A program made the position numbers and the translations under genes. Positions 49,366 to 60,098 of a stretch of DNA of 64,000 nt are shown in pieces. Origin of the DNA: Paulownia fortunei. Lineage: Eukaryota > Streptophyta > Magnoliopsida > Lamiales > Paulowniaceae. The notes under the pieces are model-generated. The model was given only the letters and a program-made list of their open reading frames with translations. It ran no database searches and had not been told where the DNA came from. Within the stretch, counting starts at the first letter, position 1. The number at the start of each line of letters is the position of its first letter. The stretch covers positions 7,130,001 to 7,194,000 of the forward strand of contig CM033121.1 in the NCBI GenBank assembly GCA_019321725.1. Direction: 5' to 3'.

Positions 49366-50049
49366 GTGCAGGTACAAGTATTTTTTCCTAAGTAATATAT
49401 TATATTATTAATAGTAACTAATATTTTATTTTTATTAAGAATACACAACCTTGAAACAAGATTCATTATATGATAAAGTTATGATGCCTAACAATCATAT
49501 AATGTGAAAAAAATTTCAACATTCAATTTTCAATCTCTAAAAAATAAGTGTCGCCTAAAAAGTATGAACTACATGAGTGTCTTGATTTGTTGCAATGTCA
49601 TATTGATCAATAATTACTTTATGAAATACTTTAGAATATTTTATTTTTATTGATTATATTTTTATCTAATATTTTTTAATTATGAAATATCTTATAATAT
49701 TTTAATTTTATTCAAATAAATTATTAAATAATATAATTAATTTAATAAAATCATATGAACACGTGCAGCTTACTAGTAATACAAAAAAATGTTTACAAAA
49801 AGGAATTATCCAATTCCTTCCAATTTCTGAGGTCTGGCATGATTAGATAGACTCCTCCTTTTCAAAGCTCACATACATGGACAGCTCTATTTAATGGAGT
49901 TTAAAGGGCTAGTATCTTCTACTTTTTTAAATTGAAATTTGAGAGACTAATTTACTGAGAAATGAGCTAAAACGACTGAAATTAAATTAATAGCAAACAT
50001 AAAAAGATCAAAAATATAATTTATCCCTCTTTACTATTCTTGGACATTT

Positions 50050-50210
50050 TCTGAATTACAGGCATTAATATCCTAATAAAATATTTCAAAATAAACTTTA
50101 CATCAAGTGGCAAAATTCTTGTAATGAACATCAAAATGGTGGCTCATAGCTCACATATAGGTATAAGTTTTCAAAATGTTACATTAAAGACCATATCTAT
50201 ATCTTCTTCT
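50050..50210 (+). promoter_or_regulatory. HSD proximal upstream region, duplicated at 59450
   Basis: From TTCTGAATTACAG to CTTCTTCTCCT this segment matches 59450-59590 with small differences. It ends about 160 bp before the HSD start and begins ~270 bp after the Helitron 3' end. It plausibly holds the core promoter; no single TATA box is clear (a TCTATATC word lies near 50192). Confidence 0.6.
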
Positions 50211-50368
50211 CCTCAAATCTTTTATTTCTGATATTGATTGGTGATTTTCTTCCCAGTTTCTTATATCTAACTTATATATGCTCTTCTGGCTTTCCTCTTT
50301 TGCCTCCATATCCTTGTTTTCTTCTTTACCTTGAACCATATTCTCCTACCCCCACCCCCCATAGAACC

Positions 50369-52241
50369 ATGTTGAGAAAATATGTTGATAACAAGTTCAT
50401 AGATGCTGCTAGTTTTTACATCCTTTCTGCTGCCCTGTTGATCATGTTGCCACCTTTATTCTTCTTCAAAATCATATACAATATTTTCAGATATCGCGCA
50501 AAAGAGAGCAGCATGAGAGGCAAAGTTGTTCTTATAACTGGTGCTTCATCAGGAATTGGAGAGGTAAAGCTATTCATTTCTCTTCTTAATCAGCTTTTTT
50601 TCCCTTTTCATTTTTGTTTCCTTCTGTGTTCTAATAGTTGCAATATAATTTTAGTACATGGCCTACGAGTACGCAAAAAAAGAGGCTTTTCTGGCAATTG
50701 TTGCGAGGAGGGAGGACCGCCTGCAGAAAGTTGCAGAGAGGGCTCATGAGCTTGGCTCTCCTGATGTCGTTACTATTTGTGCAGACGTTTCGAATTTTAA
50801 TGATTGCCGGAGATTTGTGGATGAAACAGTCAATCATTTTGGCAGATGTAAGACTTGAACTGATTTACTCTCAATGATCTTTATTTCTTGGCAAAGTTAG
50901 GTAAATGAAAATGTTTTAGCTTTTAGGTATATGTTTGTTGATGTAGGTTAAGGGATCGAACCATGTAATCTCTCTGTATTCCTATACTTTCTCTCTTCAT
51001 TTTTTTCCTTTAAGTGTTTAATTTTCTTGAATCTTACTCCATGTATGCAGTGGATCATCTGGTGAATAATGCAGGGATCGGCAGCATATATTTAGTCAAT
51101 GAGGGAACTGAAATCACAAAGTTTGCACCAGTCATGGTAATTATATGCATTTCTTGAAGGAAAAGGGTAGTTGTAATCTGCAAGAAAATAACAATTTTCC
51201 AAGCTGTTTAGTTTCCTTCACCATGATCATATTTGTCCTGTTCTCCTTTCTTTTTCCGGTTTATACTGAAAATTTTCTTCCATTCAAAACAATGAAACAG
51301 GACATTAACTTTTGGGGATCAGTCTATCCAACTTATTTTGCAATTCCCCACCTCAAGAAAACCAAAGGAAAAATCGTCGTCAATTCATCAGCTGCTGCAT
51401 GTATCAGCACACCAAGTTTAGGCTTCTACGGTGTAAGATCCACCACAAATTCTAATTATTCCCAGCACATATATGCATAACATGATATCTCTGCCTTCAT
51501 TGTTAACATTTTTCTTGGTCTAATATGATTTTTAGGCAAGTAAGTCTGCACTGATAAGCTTCTATGATTCACTAAGAGTCGAGTTGGCTCCTGAAATCAC
51601 TATAACAATAGTTACTCTGGGACACGTCGAATCAGAACTCACACTAGGGAAGCAAATGAGTAAGGAAGGTCTGATGCAGCATAACCAAACAGTAAAAGAT
51701 GTAAGTATGCTAGAAATTTACTTCAGATATGTATGACTGAAACGGGGATCTTCTGTCACACCTTTTGGTGTCATATATTTATCTTACTTGTCTGTGTTTG
51801 ACATTTTCTTTTGAAATATTACCAGCAGTACAAACATCTAATTAGATAAATATTTCAAAAGCTCATTGGATTTTGACACTATTAATTTGTGACACCACAG
51901 ATGGTGACAAAAGATCTACAACGTTCATGATTTAGTACGATTATTTCTGGGATTCATAGACGAACTTTTGAGAGTTTGCTTTGCTGCAGGTGGTTTTTGA
52001 AGGGTATCCAGTCATGAGTACGGAGCCATGTGCCAAGGCAATCGTGAATGGGGCGTGTAGGGGAGATAGATACATTACGGAACCACAATGGTATAGGGTT
52101 CTTTTTGTGCTCAACTTTTTCTTCCCCGAATTAGTACAACGGCATCTCCAAAGATCTTACTTTGATAAGCTGCAAGCAGCTGATAAGCAGTCTTCCAGCA
52201 ATAAGGCATCTATAGTATGCGCAAAGAGAGCAGTGGACTAA
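50369..52241 (+). CDS. HSD: 11-beta-hydroxysteroid dehydrogenase-like (HSD/steroleosin family)
   Basis: Six exons with GT-AG introns: 50369-50563, 50655-50847, 51051-51136, 51301-51432, 51536-51700, 51990-52241. They join in phase to 1023 nt, 340 residues. It is a short-chain dehydrogenase/reductase: TGASSGIG at residues 57-64 binds the nucleotide, NNAG at 135-138, and Ser188, Tyr201 and Lys205 (YGASK) form the catalytic set. Residues ~16-40 are hydrophobic with a Pro28-Pro29 pair, like the proline-knob anchor that fixes this family to oil bodies or ER. Relatives act on sterols or steroid-like substrates with NADP(H); the exact substrate cannot be read from sequence. An in-frame upstream Met at 50234 would add 45 residues rich in P, F and Y; I chose 50369 because it puts the anchor at the N-terminus as in the family. 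A second copy of part of its upstream region lies at 59450-59590. Confidence 0.92.
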
Positions 52242-52445
52242 GCCACAATCTTTGATTAGAATCGCCATTTCTAATTTCTCTACGTGCAATCATCCACCTC
52301 CGACAAGGTTATATAGTGTCCCAGTATTCCTAAGGACAGATCCAAACATAATCTCTTATCACTCTCTCTATTCTATGAATGCAACTATGAAATTTCCCTG
52401 AAAATCTTGCTCCCTTTTGTTTCTAAGATATTTTTTGTTTTGGTA

Positions 52446-52451
52446 AATAAA
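52446..52451 (+). terminator. Poly(A) signal candidate of the HSD gene
   Basis: AATAAA about 200 bp after the stop, in a T-rich context (TTTTGTTTTGGT just before). Plausible but not exclusive. Confidence 0.45.
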
Positions 52452-52855
52452 GTCCAGACAGTACTGTATCAAGAAATTTATTCTGGTACAAGGCCAAGCC
52501 TAATCCAGTTGAGTAGAACTGTTTATTCTTGTCCGTATCAATGGGTTGAGGGGCTTATTTTGTTGCTCAAATACAAGAAGCTACAAGTGCTCCAGATTCA
52601 AAGGCATTAAGCCACTTATTGATAAAATAATAAGACTAACAAAAGTATTATGAGGGAACTGTGATTGGTTACTCTCCTTAAATTTTATATCAATTTCAAG
52701 GCAAGTGTAAACATTTCTTTAACTTTTCCTAGGTTAGCTGTGGCCAAACTCAAGAATAGCTTGGGTACCACTAGACTTGACTTCTAGTTCTAGTTTGGTA
52801 CAACTTAAGGAAAATAAGATAAGCTTATTTGTTCCTCTCTCCTCCTCCAACATAT

Positions 52856-53222
52856 CCATTATTTCTCTTTTTTTTTTTTTTTTGATAACCCAGATTCCTA
52901 GCTTGCGCCAGACTAATTCTGGACCTCCTAGATACATGTCCCTAGCACCTAAAAGGGGGTAAATCGCGGGATATGCCTCAACCAACACCCAGGTTCCCAA
53001 CAAGAACTGTACACTTCTGCGCACAAGGAGCCCAACCCATAGTGATCGCTCGAAACACCTCAGTCGCAGGGTCCCACTGACAGCCCAGTGATTGCTTCAT
53101 ACTGAAATGAATCCGCAGGTTCCCACCAGGATTCGAACCCCCACCCTGCCGCTGGAAGCAAGTTCAAGTCAATTGTTCCGCCAGTTGAGCTGTGCCCCGG
53201 GGGACCATTATTTCTCTTTTTT
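52856..53222 (-). mobile_element. tRNA-derived SINE with target duplications
   Basis: The ~330-bp body (about 52873-53204) is GC-richer than its surroundings. On the minus strand it starts with GGGGCACAGCTCAACTGG (A box, plus positions 53181-53194) and has the perfect B box GGGTTCGAATCC (plus positions 53129-53140). It ends in a poly-A tail, seen as poly-T at 52867-52883. The flanks CCATTATTTCTCTTTTT (52856 onward and 53205-53222) are direct repeats of about 15-18 bp, the target duplication. Internal promoter boxes, tail and long target duplication together make this a confident SINE. It lies ~600 bp downstream of the HSD gene. Confidence 0.92.
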
Positions 53223-54449
53223 ACTCAAATGTTCTCCTTAGACAACTAAACAAAACTGTGATTTTGTTTTCATTTTTCTTGACATTTTTCTTTCCTTATC
53301 AAAATTTTGAACCATACAAAACATTAAGGGTTGTCAATTTTTGTAAATGGAATCCGTAAGTCTTTTTTTTTGTTTTTTAATCAATTCTACTACCATAGTT
53401 TCTTCTTATTGGATGTGATAAGAGAAAGTGTTGCAACATTTATGTTATAATATTTTGATATTTTAATGTTATTTTTTATACTGAATTTTAAAAATTTATA
53501 TTTGTGGAGTTTTAGTTGATTTTGACCAACCAAAGGGGAGAATGTTAATGTCAGAAAAGATTGGCATTTATGAAAGCTGAAATTCTGCACAGAAATCAGG
53601 TATTACAAGAAATGTTGTGAGAGATGTTGCAATACTGTCAAAACAATAATTAATTAATTAATTAATTAATTTAATGAATTGTAATTATTTTGGGTAAATT
53701 TTCATAATTCAAGAATTTTTGAAATATTTATTTTAGGTATTTCGTAAAATCACATGTGTGATAAATATGTTGAAACTAAATATATTTTTGATTTGTTTTG
53801 CTAAGGTAAGAAAATATTTGAAAAATCTTATGAATAAAGCAACAAATCAAGAAATCAATATATTTTAGATATGCAGCAATCAAGACACGATTTCAAGAGA
53901 GGTTTGGACTGAAAAATACACAGCTGCATATATACTAAGTCTCAACATTGAAAAAACTAAGTGAATGAACTGAATAGTGTTATGAAAGTGATTCAAAGGG
54001 TGAGGCGAATTTTACTCACATATATTATTTGGGAGAAGAAGGTGAAAATATCTTCGGCAGATGATTATATCAGCTATTTGAAAGAGTTCAGAGTTGGAGT
54101 CTATCAGTATTGATTAAAGTCGATGAGAGCTCGCAAGAACAACTAATTAGTGAAATACGTAGATGATATTCATTTAAATAAAGAGTCTTTAAATTATTTT
54201 AATTTCATGAAATGTATTATGTAAATTGTTACTAATTAGTTGATTGTTTCTTTCTTGAGCGTGTCTTTATTGAGTAGAGTACGTAATACTTGAAGCACGC
54301 AACAATCCTGGTGTTATCTTTTTATTTTTGCTATGTGTTCTATCTATATGTTACTACTTTTCACATCACTTAATATTTTAAGAAAAAATTGAGCAACAGA
54401 TTGTATTGGTGTTTAAAAATATACAACAAGGACAATCTAATTATTTTAG
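53223..54449. other. Noncoding DNA
   Basis: No supported gene. Contains a short (AATT)n-type run at 53651-53675 and AT-rich DNA with stops in all frames. Confidence 0.5.
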
Positions 54450-55320
54450 ATGTTCTTGATTAATTCTTAATTCAACATGTGAGAAAGAATTTAATCAAGA
54501 TAACAATACTAGAATTATGATTTTTTGTGGAATTTGGGCAAAAAAATAAAAAGAAAAAGGTGGGACTTTTGACACTCAAACAACTGCCACACCAAGGGAA
54601 AAGCGGCTGAAATTTTTCGGCCTCTTGATAACACCCCTTTAATTTCATCGCGTACAATTATTTCCTTGTCCAACTTTTTGTCTTACAGGGTAAGTCATCT
54701 ATTATCTTTTGAAGGCCAAAAACTAGTTCAATTAGGAATTAAAAACTTCAGTTAATTCCTAATAAGCTTCCTACTAGCCAACGCCTATTGATCCTCGACC
54801 CGTTAATTAATGAAGTTTAATTTCATTATCCAACTAATTCATCCTATGAATTCAAAGCCCACTATAAGTAAGTAATCTAATTAATTAGTTATTTATTTCA
54901 AGATGAGCTACTTAATCTAATTAGATCAATTAATTAATTTAATTTTTGAATTAATTAAGTCCTATTTAATTAATTATATTTAATTTTAACTCTTCGTTTA
55001 TTTATTAACAAGAACTAGAGTTGTCCGAGCTCAAATGTGATCCCTTAGATTGTTCACCCATAAGTAAGTTAGCTGTGGTTCACAATTCAAATAATTAACT
55101 ATTTTGGTATTAACTCATTAATTTTAAAAATCTCACTAATCATTGATTGCATCTAAAAACATATCATAAAAACCTAGATATAGGTGAAGAAAGAGAACCT
55201 TTCCAATTGAAAATATCATGCAAGTACCATTCGTCCATCTACTAATTTTTCGATTATGCCTACAGCATATATTGTTAGTCGAAATCATATTAGCTCAATT
55301 TCTATATATTCATTCCTAGC

Positions 55321-56020
55321 AACTTGATTCCCATAGGTTCGAGTTAGTTGGAGGGAAGTTGGAGAATTAGGCAATATCATTATTTTAAAAAAAAATTCAT
55401 AGTAACTTGATTTAGATTAGATAAGATAGCATGTTAGTAAACACCTTACATATACGACTTAGTTAATTATGAGTTTGAGTCATTTGGAGGGGAGTTGTAG
55501 AATCAACTAGTGTCCTCCTATTCTTAAAGAAAAAAAAATTTCCTAAAAACTTGATTCGACGAGAAAAAATAGTTTGTTGGTAAACATTTATATCTATAAT
55601 CTTGTTGATAATGGGTTCAAGTCACTTAGAGGGGAGTTGAGTCACTTGAATATGAGTTGAGGAACCAGTTACATCCTCCGATTATTAAAGAAAAAAAAAT
55701 TTCTAAAAACTTGATTCGACCAGACAATGTACCTTATTGGTAAGTATTTTACACCTATAACTTTGTTAGTCATAGATTCGAGTCACCTGAAAGGAAATTG
55801 AAAGACTAACCAGTATTCTCCTTATAAAAAAAAAATCCCTCATCACTTGATTCATCAATGAAAATTAGGAAACCCATTTTCTAATTTCTCGTGCAACCTT
55901 GGTCAAGAATTTAAAAAAAAAAAAATTCTTGGTCACTTGATTCATCTAAGCAAAATTAGGAAATCGATTTCCTAATTTCTCGTGCAATCTTGGCCAAAAA
56001 TTTTCTAAACCAAGTATTGT
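55321..56020. repeat. Tandem SINE-like array with a repeated junction
   Basis: The word AACTTGATTC (or CACTTGATTC) starts units at 55321, 55404, 55548, 55708, 55844 and 55934. The first four units each carry a B-box-like motif (GGTTCGAGTTA, GTTTGAGTCA, GGTTCAAGTCA, GATTCGAGTCA), mostly with an A-box-like word (for example TACCTTATTGG) upstream and an AAAGAAAAAAAAA tail before the next junction; unit 1 is 5'-truncated. The last two units are instead a ~90-bp tandem duplication of plain LTR sequence. In the related LTR near 28472 there is a single AGCTTGACTC at this place. So a SINE-like sequence entered here and was amplified together with its target. Confidence 0.7.
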
Positions 56021-56372
56021 GAAAAATATAGGACATTTACCTATTCCACCAGATAAATAACGAATCAATTATTTGACCACTCATAAATCTCCATATACGA
56101 TGATAATGCACCAAAATATTCATTTTGTGATTGTCATGCAATTTAGAAATAAATCAAAGTGCCCCATGTCATGCATAATATTACAATGGTACCTTAAGTC
56201 AAATCACTAATTTATACACTATCTTAACGAGAAGATTCCATTTAATAATATCCAATTGAAAATTTTCGGATGGGGTCGTCCAGTATACTTGTTTCTAATA
56301 AGCACATGTATACATGCACTATTATCACAACTCTGTTACCTATGGAATGAGACATCCTTTTTACGAGCCTAC

Positions 56373-58573
56373 TGTTAGAGTAGGATGCCCAACGCCCCAA
56401 TAAGATTAGGTGTATTATACTCTTTTGCTTTTGTAAAGACAATCTTATTGTGAATCATATTAATAAAAAGACATTTTCTTTATCTTATGTCTTGTATTTT
56501 TTATTTCTGCACATTAGATAAAGTCCTTAGACCAAATTTAGCTATGGGGCATGGTCGCGCATATGAACATGCCTCTAAGGCTTTGGTCTTAAATAAGTTC
56601 CGAGTCGAGAGCTTTTTGAGATGAGACATCAAATAGCTCAGTAAGACTCATACATATAATGCATGCTCGTAAGACGAGGATGTCACATTCCATTGGCATT
56701 AGCGTAGAGACATAAGTGCATGTATGTGGGTGCTTGTTAGGGAACAAGTACACCGAATATGGCCCGCAAGAAATTCTTAGTTGGAGGCTTTGCCCGTCGA
56801 AATAAGAATTTCTGTGTTGCGATAGTACACGACTAGTCCTCAGACTTGAGGCACGATGGTAGCCTTGTGTGCATCCTGCAGCACTTTGATATATCTTCTG
56901 ATTGCTTTACAATCACAAAGGGGGTATGTTGGGTGTTGCACTGGTGTGCATGGAGGTTTGTCAGTGGCCAACATAGAATTCGACACTTGTCTTTTTAAAT
57001 AAGGGAATCTCCTGTGTTTTCATAGTTCGTGATCCAAAGACCTTGGTCAAGGCAGAATGAATTGTGATTCATCAAGAATCATTGGAACTTGAAATGAGAT
57101 CACAACAATTGAATCATTTAGGGTTTTGACTTATAATCTATGCCTTAAATTCAATCAGGAGATTATCTGTCGAAAGGACCGTACGTGTATGGTACTCGCA
57201 ACTGAAATAGGTTTACTTGCTATTTCACCTAATACTAGTTTGTCATGATTACTTGATAGGTGTTTTCATGGATAGTGAGGTTCTTGGAATTAAGGAGTTG
57301 ATTCCAAGCGGATTAATTAATTGGAATAATTGTTATTCATAAGTTGCAAATATTGCAAACCCACTACTAGCTTAGTAGTGAACCTAAGAGGGTCACACAT
57401 CTTTATGGAAAGTAACATTTTTTAATTTTAGATTTTATCCAATGGTTGGAAATTAATTAATTAATACTGATCAATTAATTAATTAAGGTTCTATTTAATT
57501 TAATAGTTAAATTAAATTATTCAATTAAGTAATTAGATTATTTAATTGGACCTAATTTGATTAGGAAGCCCAAATGGAGTAAATTAAATTAATCAATTGA
57601 ATTGATTAAATTGGGATTGAATCAATTGAATTGATTTGGGGATTTTTGAGTCCAAACCCAAAATAAATGTGGATCACTTAAGAAGCCCACTAAAGTATGA
57701 AGAGAATAAATTAAATAAATATGATTTATTTAATTAACATATTTATAGATAAATAAATATAGTGACCAATTTTATAGGATAAAATAGGTCACTAAGATTT
57801 AATTTATGTATAAATGTAATTATAGTATATATATATGATATATATCTATCTTGATATTATTTGAAGAGTTCAAATTAATATCAACAATGTATGTAGATAA
57901 TTTTGATGATTAATGTAATCTCAAATTAGTCCACATACAATAGAAGAGTGAAAAGAGAAGAGTTCTTGGAAGATTGGAATCCTTCCAAGATAAGGTTTTG
58001 AAGTAGTTCTAAATAGAAAAACTTTCCAAGAGTTGGAAAAGAATTAAAATTTTCAGTCCTATATATATGAGGAGTGAAAATTACATAATTCAATTCAAAA
58101 ATTTGAGCAAAAATATTTTGTTTAAAGTTTTTTATTTTTACTCTTCAAGAAAAGAAAAGAAAGAAAAAGAAAATCAGTTTCTTGTTATTTTTTTCATATT
58201 ATTGTTTCAAGAACTTAAAGAATCAATCTTTATTGTTCTTGAAAATATACTCCGGTTCTAGATTAGTAAACAATTAAAAGGATACTAGCGAATCCTTTTG
58301 ATTGGTATTGCTTTCTGTATCGTGGACCTGATAGAGGGGAGGCACTTGGATCCCTGCGAGTTCTGATAAGTCCAGGATAAGCAATTGATTGCTTCATTCC
58401 CTACAACAACCGGAGTGCACAAAAGGTATAATCCGATTTTATATTTATTTATATATTCACTTGAATAAGCGCGATCGTTAAAATCGCTTTCGAATCAAAG
58501 GGGTTAAATTTATGTTTGATAAAAAATTTAATTTTCCGCTGCGTATACCCCTGCGATTATAGCGAACCCAACA
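56373..58573 (+). mobile_element. Solo LTR, 2.2 kb, with target duplication
   Basis: TGTTAGAGTAGG...GCGAACCCAACA, 2201 bp, flanked by CCTAC at 56368-56372 and 58574-58578. No polypurine tract, primer site or pol sequence adjoins either end, and the flanks join into continuous older LTR sequence, so it is a solo LTR and not the edge of an element. It is the same family as 26576-31254 (opposite orientation) and more complete. Its frame at 58067-58261 is not a gene. Confidence 0.9.
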
Positions 58574-59162
58574 CCTACATCGTATACAAAAATTTTATGG
58601 GCTTATTGATATCCTGTCTCAATTCGATTGGAAATGTATTTAAAACCATTGTCATATAGGAATATTCTATGATTGTTATCATATGCGCAACCACTCATCA
58701 TAGTTTTGTATGGTTTAGAAACTTCATCTAATTTACAAAATAAATTTATATAAAGATGATTTTTTATTACAAAAATATAATAGTGGTCAATCTAATTGCA
58801 CAATAATTAATATTTCTTGAATAAAATAAATTATATTTGTAGAAATAAAATCATAATAAAATATTAATGATTAATGCAATTACCTTCCTGGACTTTGTAT
58901 TACTAATAAATTCCACTGTCTTAAATTTTTGAAAATATAAAGTTTAAAGGAATTATAGAGTTTTTTAGTTTGAAGAATAAAGAACAGAGACGACTACATG
59001 GATTTGATGGAGATAAAATTTAATTAAATTTTTTGAAGAAAGACAACAATCAGAATGTAATTTAATCATTCAAAGGGTACACAATTTTTAATTTAATTAC
59101 ATTTATATATAAAAGATGGTCCCATCTCCATCAGCCTTAGCGATAGTTAAGAGGTCCACTTT

Positions 59163-59449
59163 GATGAGAGCGGATACTTCAACTAGTGCGTTAAACAAGT
59201 GCAGGGATATCCAAATAGTTAAAAAGAGAGTGATTGTGTCAACCCTTTTCAACTTGTAGTCTTTGCTTGCTGTAATTCAAAAAATGTTCTTGAATAGTGA
59301 AGCAAAAACAAGCAAGAATTTATGTCATTCATTTAACAGCAAAGCAAAGACTACAAGTTGAAAAGGGTTGAAACAGTCACTCCCTTTTTAACTATTTGGA
59401 TATGTCTAGACTTGTTTAATGCACTGGTTGAAGTCCTTATCTGCTCATC
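59163..59449. repeat. Long inverted repeat (hairpin), ~110-bp arms
   Basis: The left arm 59163-59273 and right arm 59335-59449 are reverse complements with a few mismatches; the stretches around ATCCAAATAGTTAAAAAG and CAACCCTTTTCAACTTGTAG (59250s region) pair exactly or nearly so. The loop is ~61 nt. If transcribed it would fold into one long, nearly perfect stem, as in small-RNA-producing inverted repeats or foldback elements. I do not recognise the arm sequence in any gene of this window. The right arm abuts the duplicated HSD upstream segment. Confidence 0.85.
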
Positions 59450-59591
59450 TTCTGAATTACAGTCATTCATATCCTAATAAAATAGTCTAAAATCAATTTC
59501 ACCTCATGTGGCTAAATTCTTATAATGAACAATGTAGGTATCAATAAGTTTTCAAAATATAAAGATCACACCTAAATCTTCTTCTCCTTAA
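59450..59591 (+). promoter_or_regulatory. Second copy of the HSD upstream region
   Basis: TTCTGAATTACAG, ATATCCTAATAAAATA, AATTCTT..AATGAACA, AAGTTTTCAAAAT and CTTCTTCTCCT occur in the same order and spacing as at 50050-50210 upstream of HSD. Similarity stops at 59591, exactly where a copia LTR appears to begin. The segment is a relic of, or the left edge of, a second HSD copy. Confidence 0.75.
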
Positions 59592-60023
59592 TGTCATGGT
59601 AAAAATCACATTTGTGACTTTTAGAAAATGATGATTTGGAAAACAAAAGGAGACTTAACGATTGCATTAGAAAGTCACAAATCACTTTGTACACACCACC
59701 ATTTGAAACCTATATATAGGTATTGAACTTTAGTCTTGTAGCGTCCTATTCTTGAGTGAAAAAAACAAAGAGAAAGACAAAGTATTAGAGAGAAAAAAAA
59801 GTATATTTCTCCTAAATACTTATAGTCTTTCTGTTGAGTGTTTCTCATTTTACAAATATAAATGTTGTAATCCTTTTACAATAGTGAAATCTTTCTACAA
59901 TTTGCTCCTAGTTTTTTCTCCAATTTGTTTGGAGCTTTTCCACGTAAAATCCGGTATTCATCATATTTCCTTATTTGTACTTCAGTTGCAAGTTTGTGCT
60001 TCATACCACAATTTCATAATAGT

Positions 60024-60034
60024 GGTATTAGAGT
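60024..60034 (+). other. Copia primer binding site
   Basis: TGGTATTAGAG, one change from the TGGTATCAGAG that pairs with the 3' end of initiator tRNA-Met, placed about 10 bases after the LTR end. It fixes the orientation and class of the element. Confidence 0.75.
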
Positions 60035-60098
60035 CGAGCTTGTCATCAGTTCTTGTGCAATGATTCGATCCAGTTAGTGGAAAGAAGCATTATCAACG

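Larger units (their letters stand above)
44058..49776 (+). mobile_element. Helitron with decayed helicase
   Basis: The 5' end reads A|TCTATACTATTATAAAAG, the classic plant Helitron start. The 3' end reads CTTACTAG|T (last base 49776), giving a TC...CTAG element placed between A and T without target duplication, as this class requires. The interior holds a decayed PIF1-type helicase with the C-terminal motif order of Helitron proteins (48035-49365) and a tandemly duplicated AT-rich block. I did not find a Rep nuclease domain. The usual 3' hairpin before CTAG is weak or lost; only an ACACGTGC word is seen. Confidence 0.82.
54450..58800 (-). mobile_element. Old degenerate LTR, interrupted
   Basis: The left part (about 54450-56372) and a right part (58579-about 58800) follow the order of the LTR at 27048-29188, for example GATTAATTCTTAATTCAACA near its left, and CATGCAA...AAATCAAAGTGCCCCATGTC near 56125. 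The junction at the inserted solo LTR is clean: GAGCCTAC | ATCGTATAC here against GAGCCTGCATCGTATGC at 28910. The middle is swollen by a tandem SINE-like array. Outer ends are not resolved, so whether it is a solo LTR or a fragment is open. Confidence 0.7.

Noticed and set aside
37310..52241. G6PDH and HSD genes as a biosynthetic cluster
   Set aside because: Both use NADP(H), but they are separated by 8 kb including a Helitron, and nothing in the sequence links their pathways.
53129..53194. Functional tRNA gene
   Set aside because: A and B boxes are present but there is no cloverleaf, and the poly-A tail and target duplication identify a SINE.
55321..55860. Tandem tRNA genes
   Set aside because: Box-like motifs are degenerate and no acceptor or anticodon stem can be folded; A-rich tails fit SINE-like repeats.
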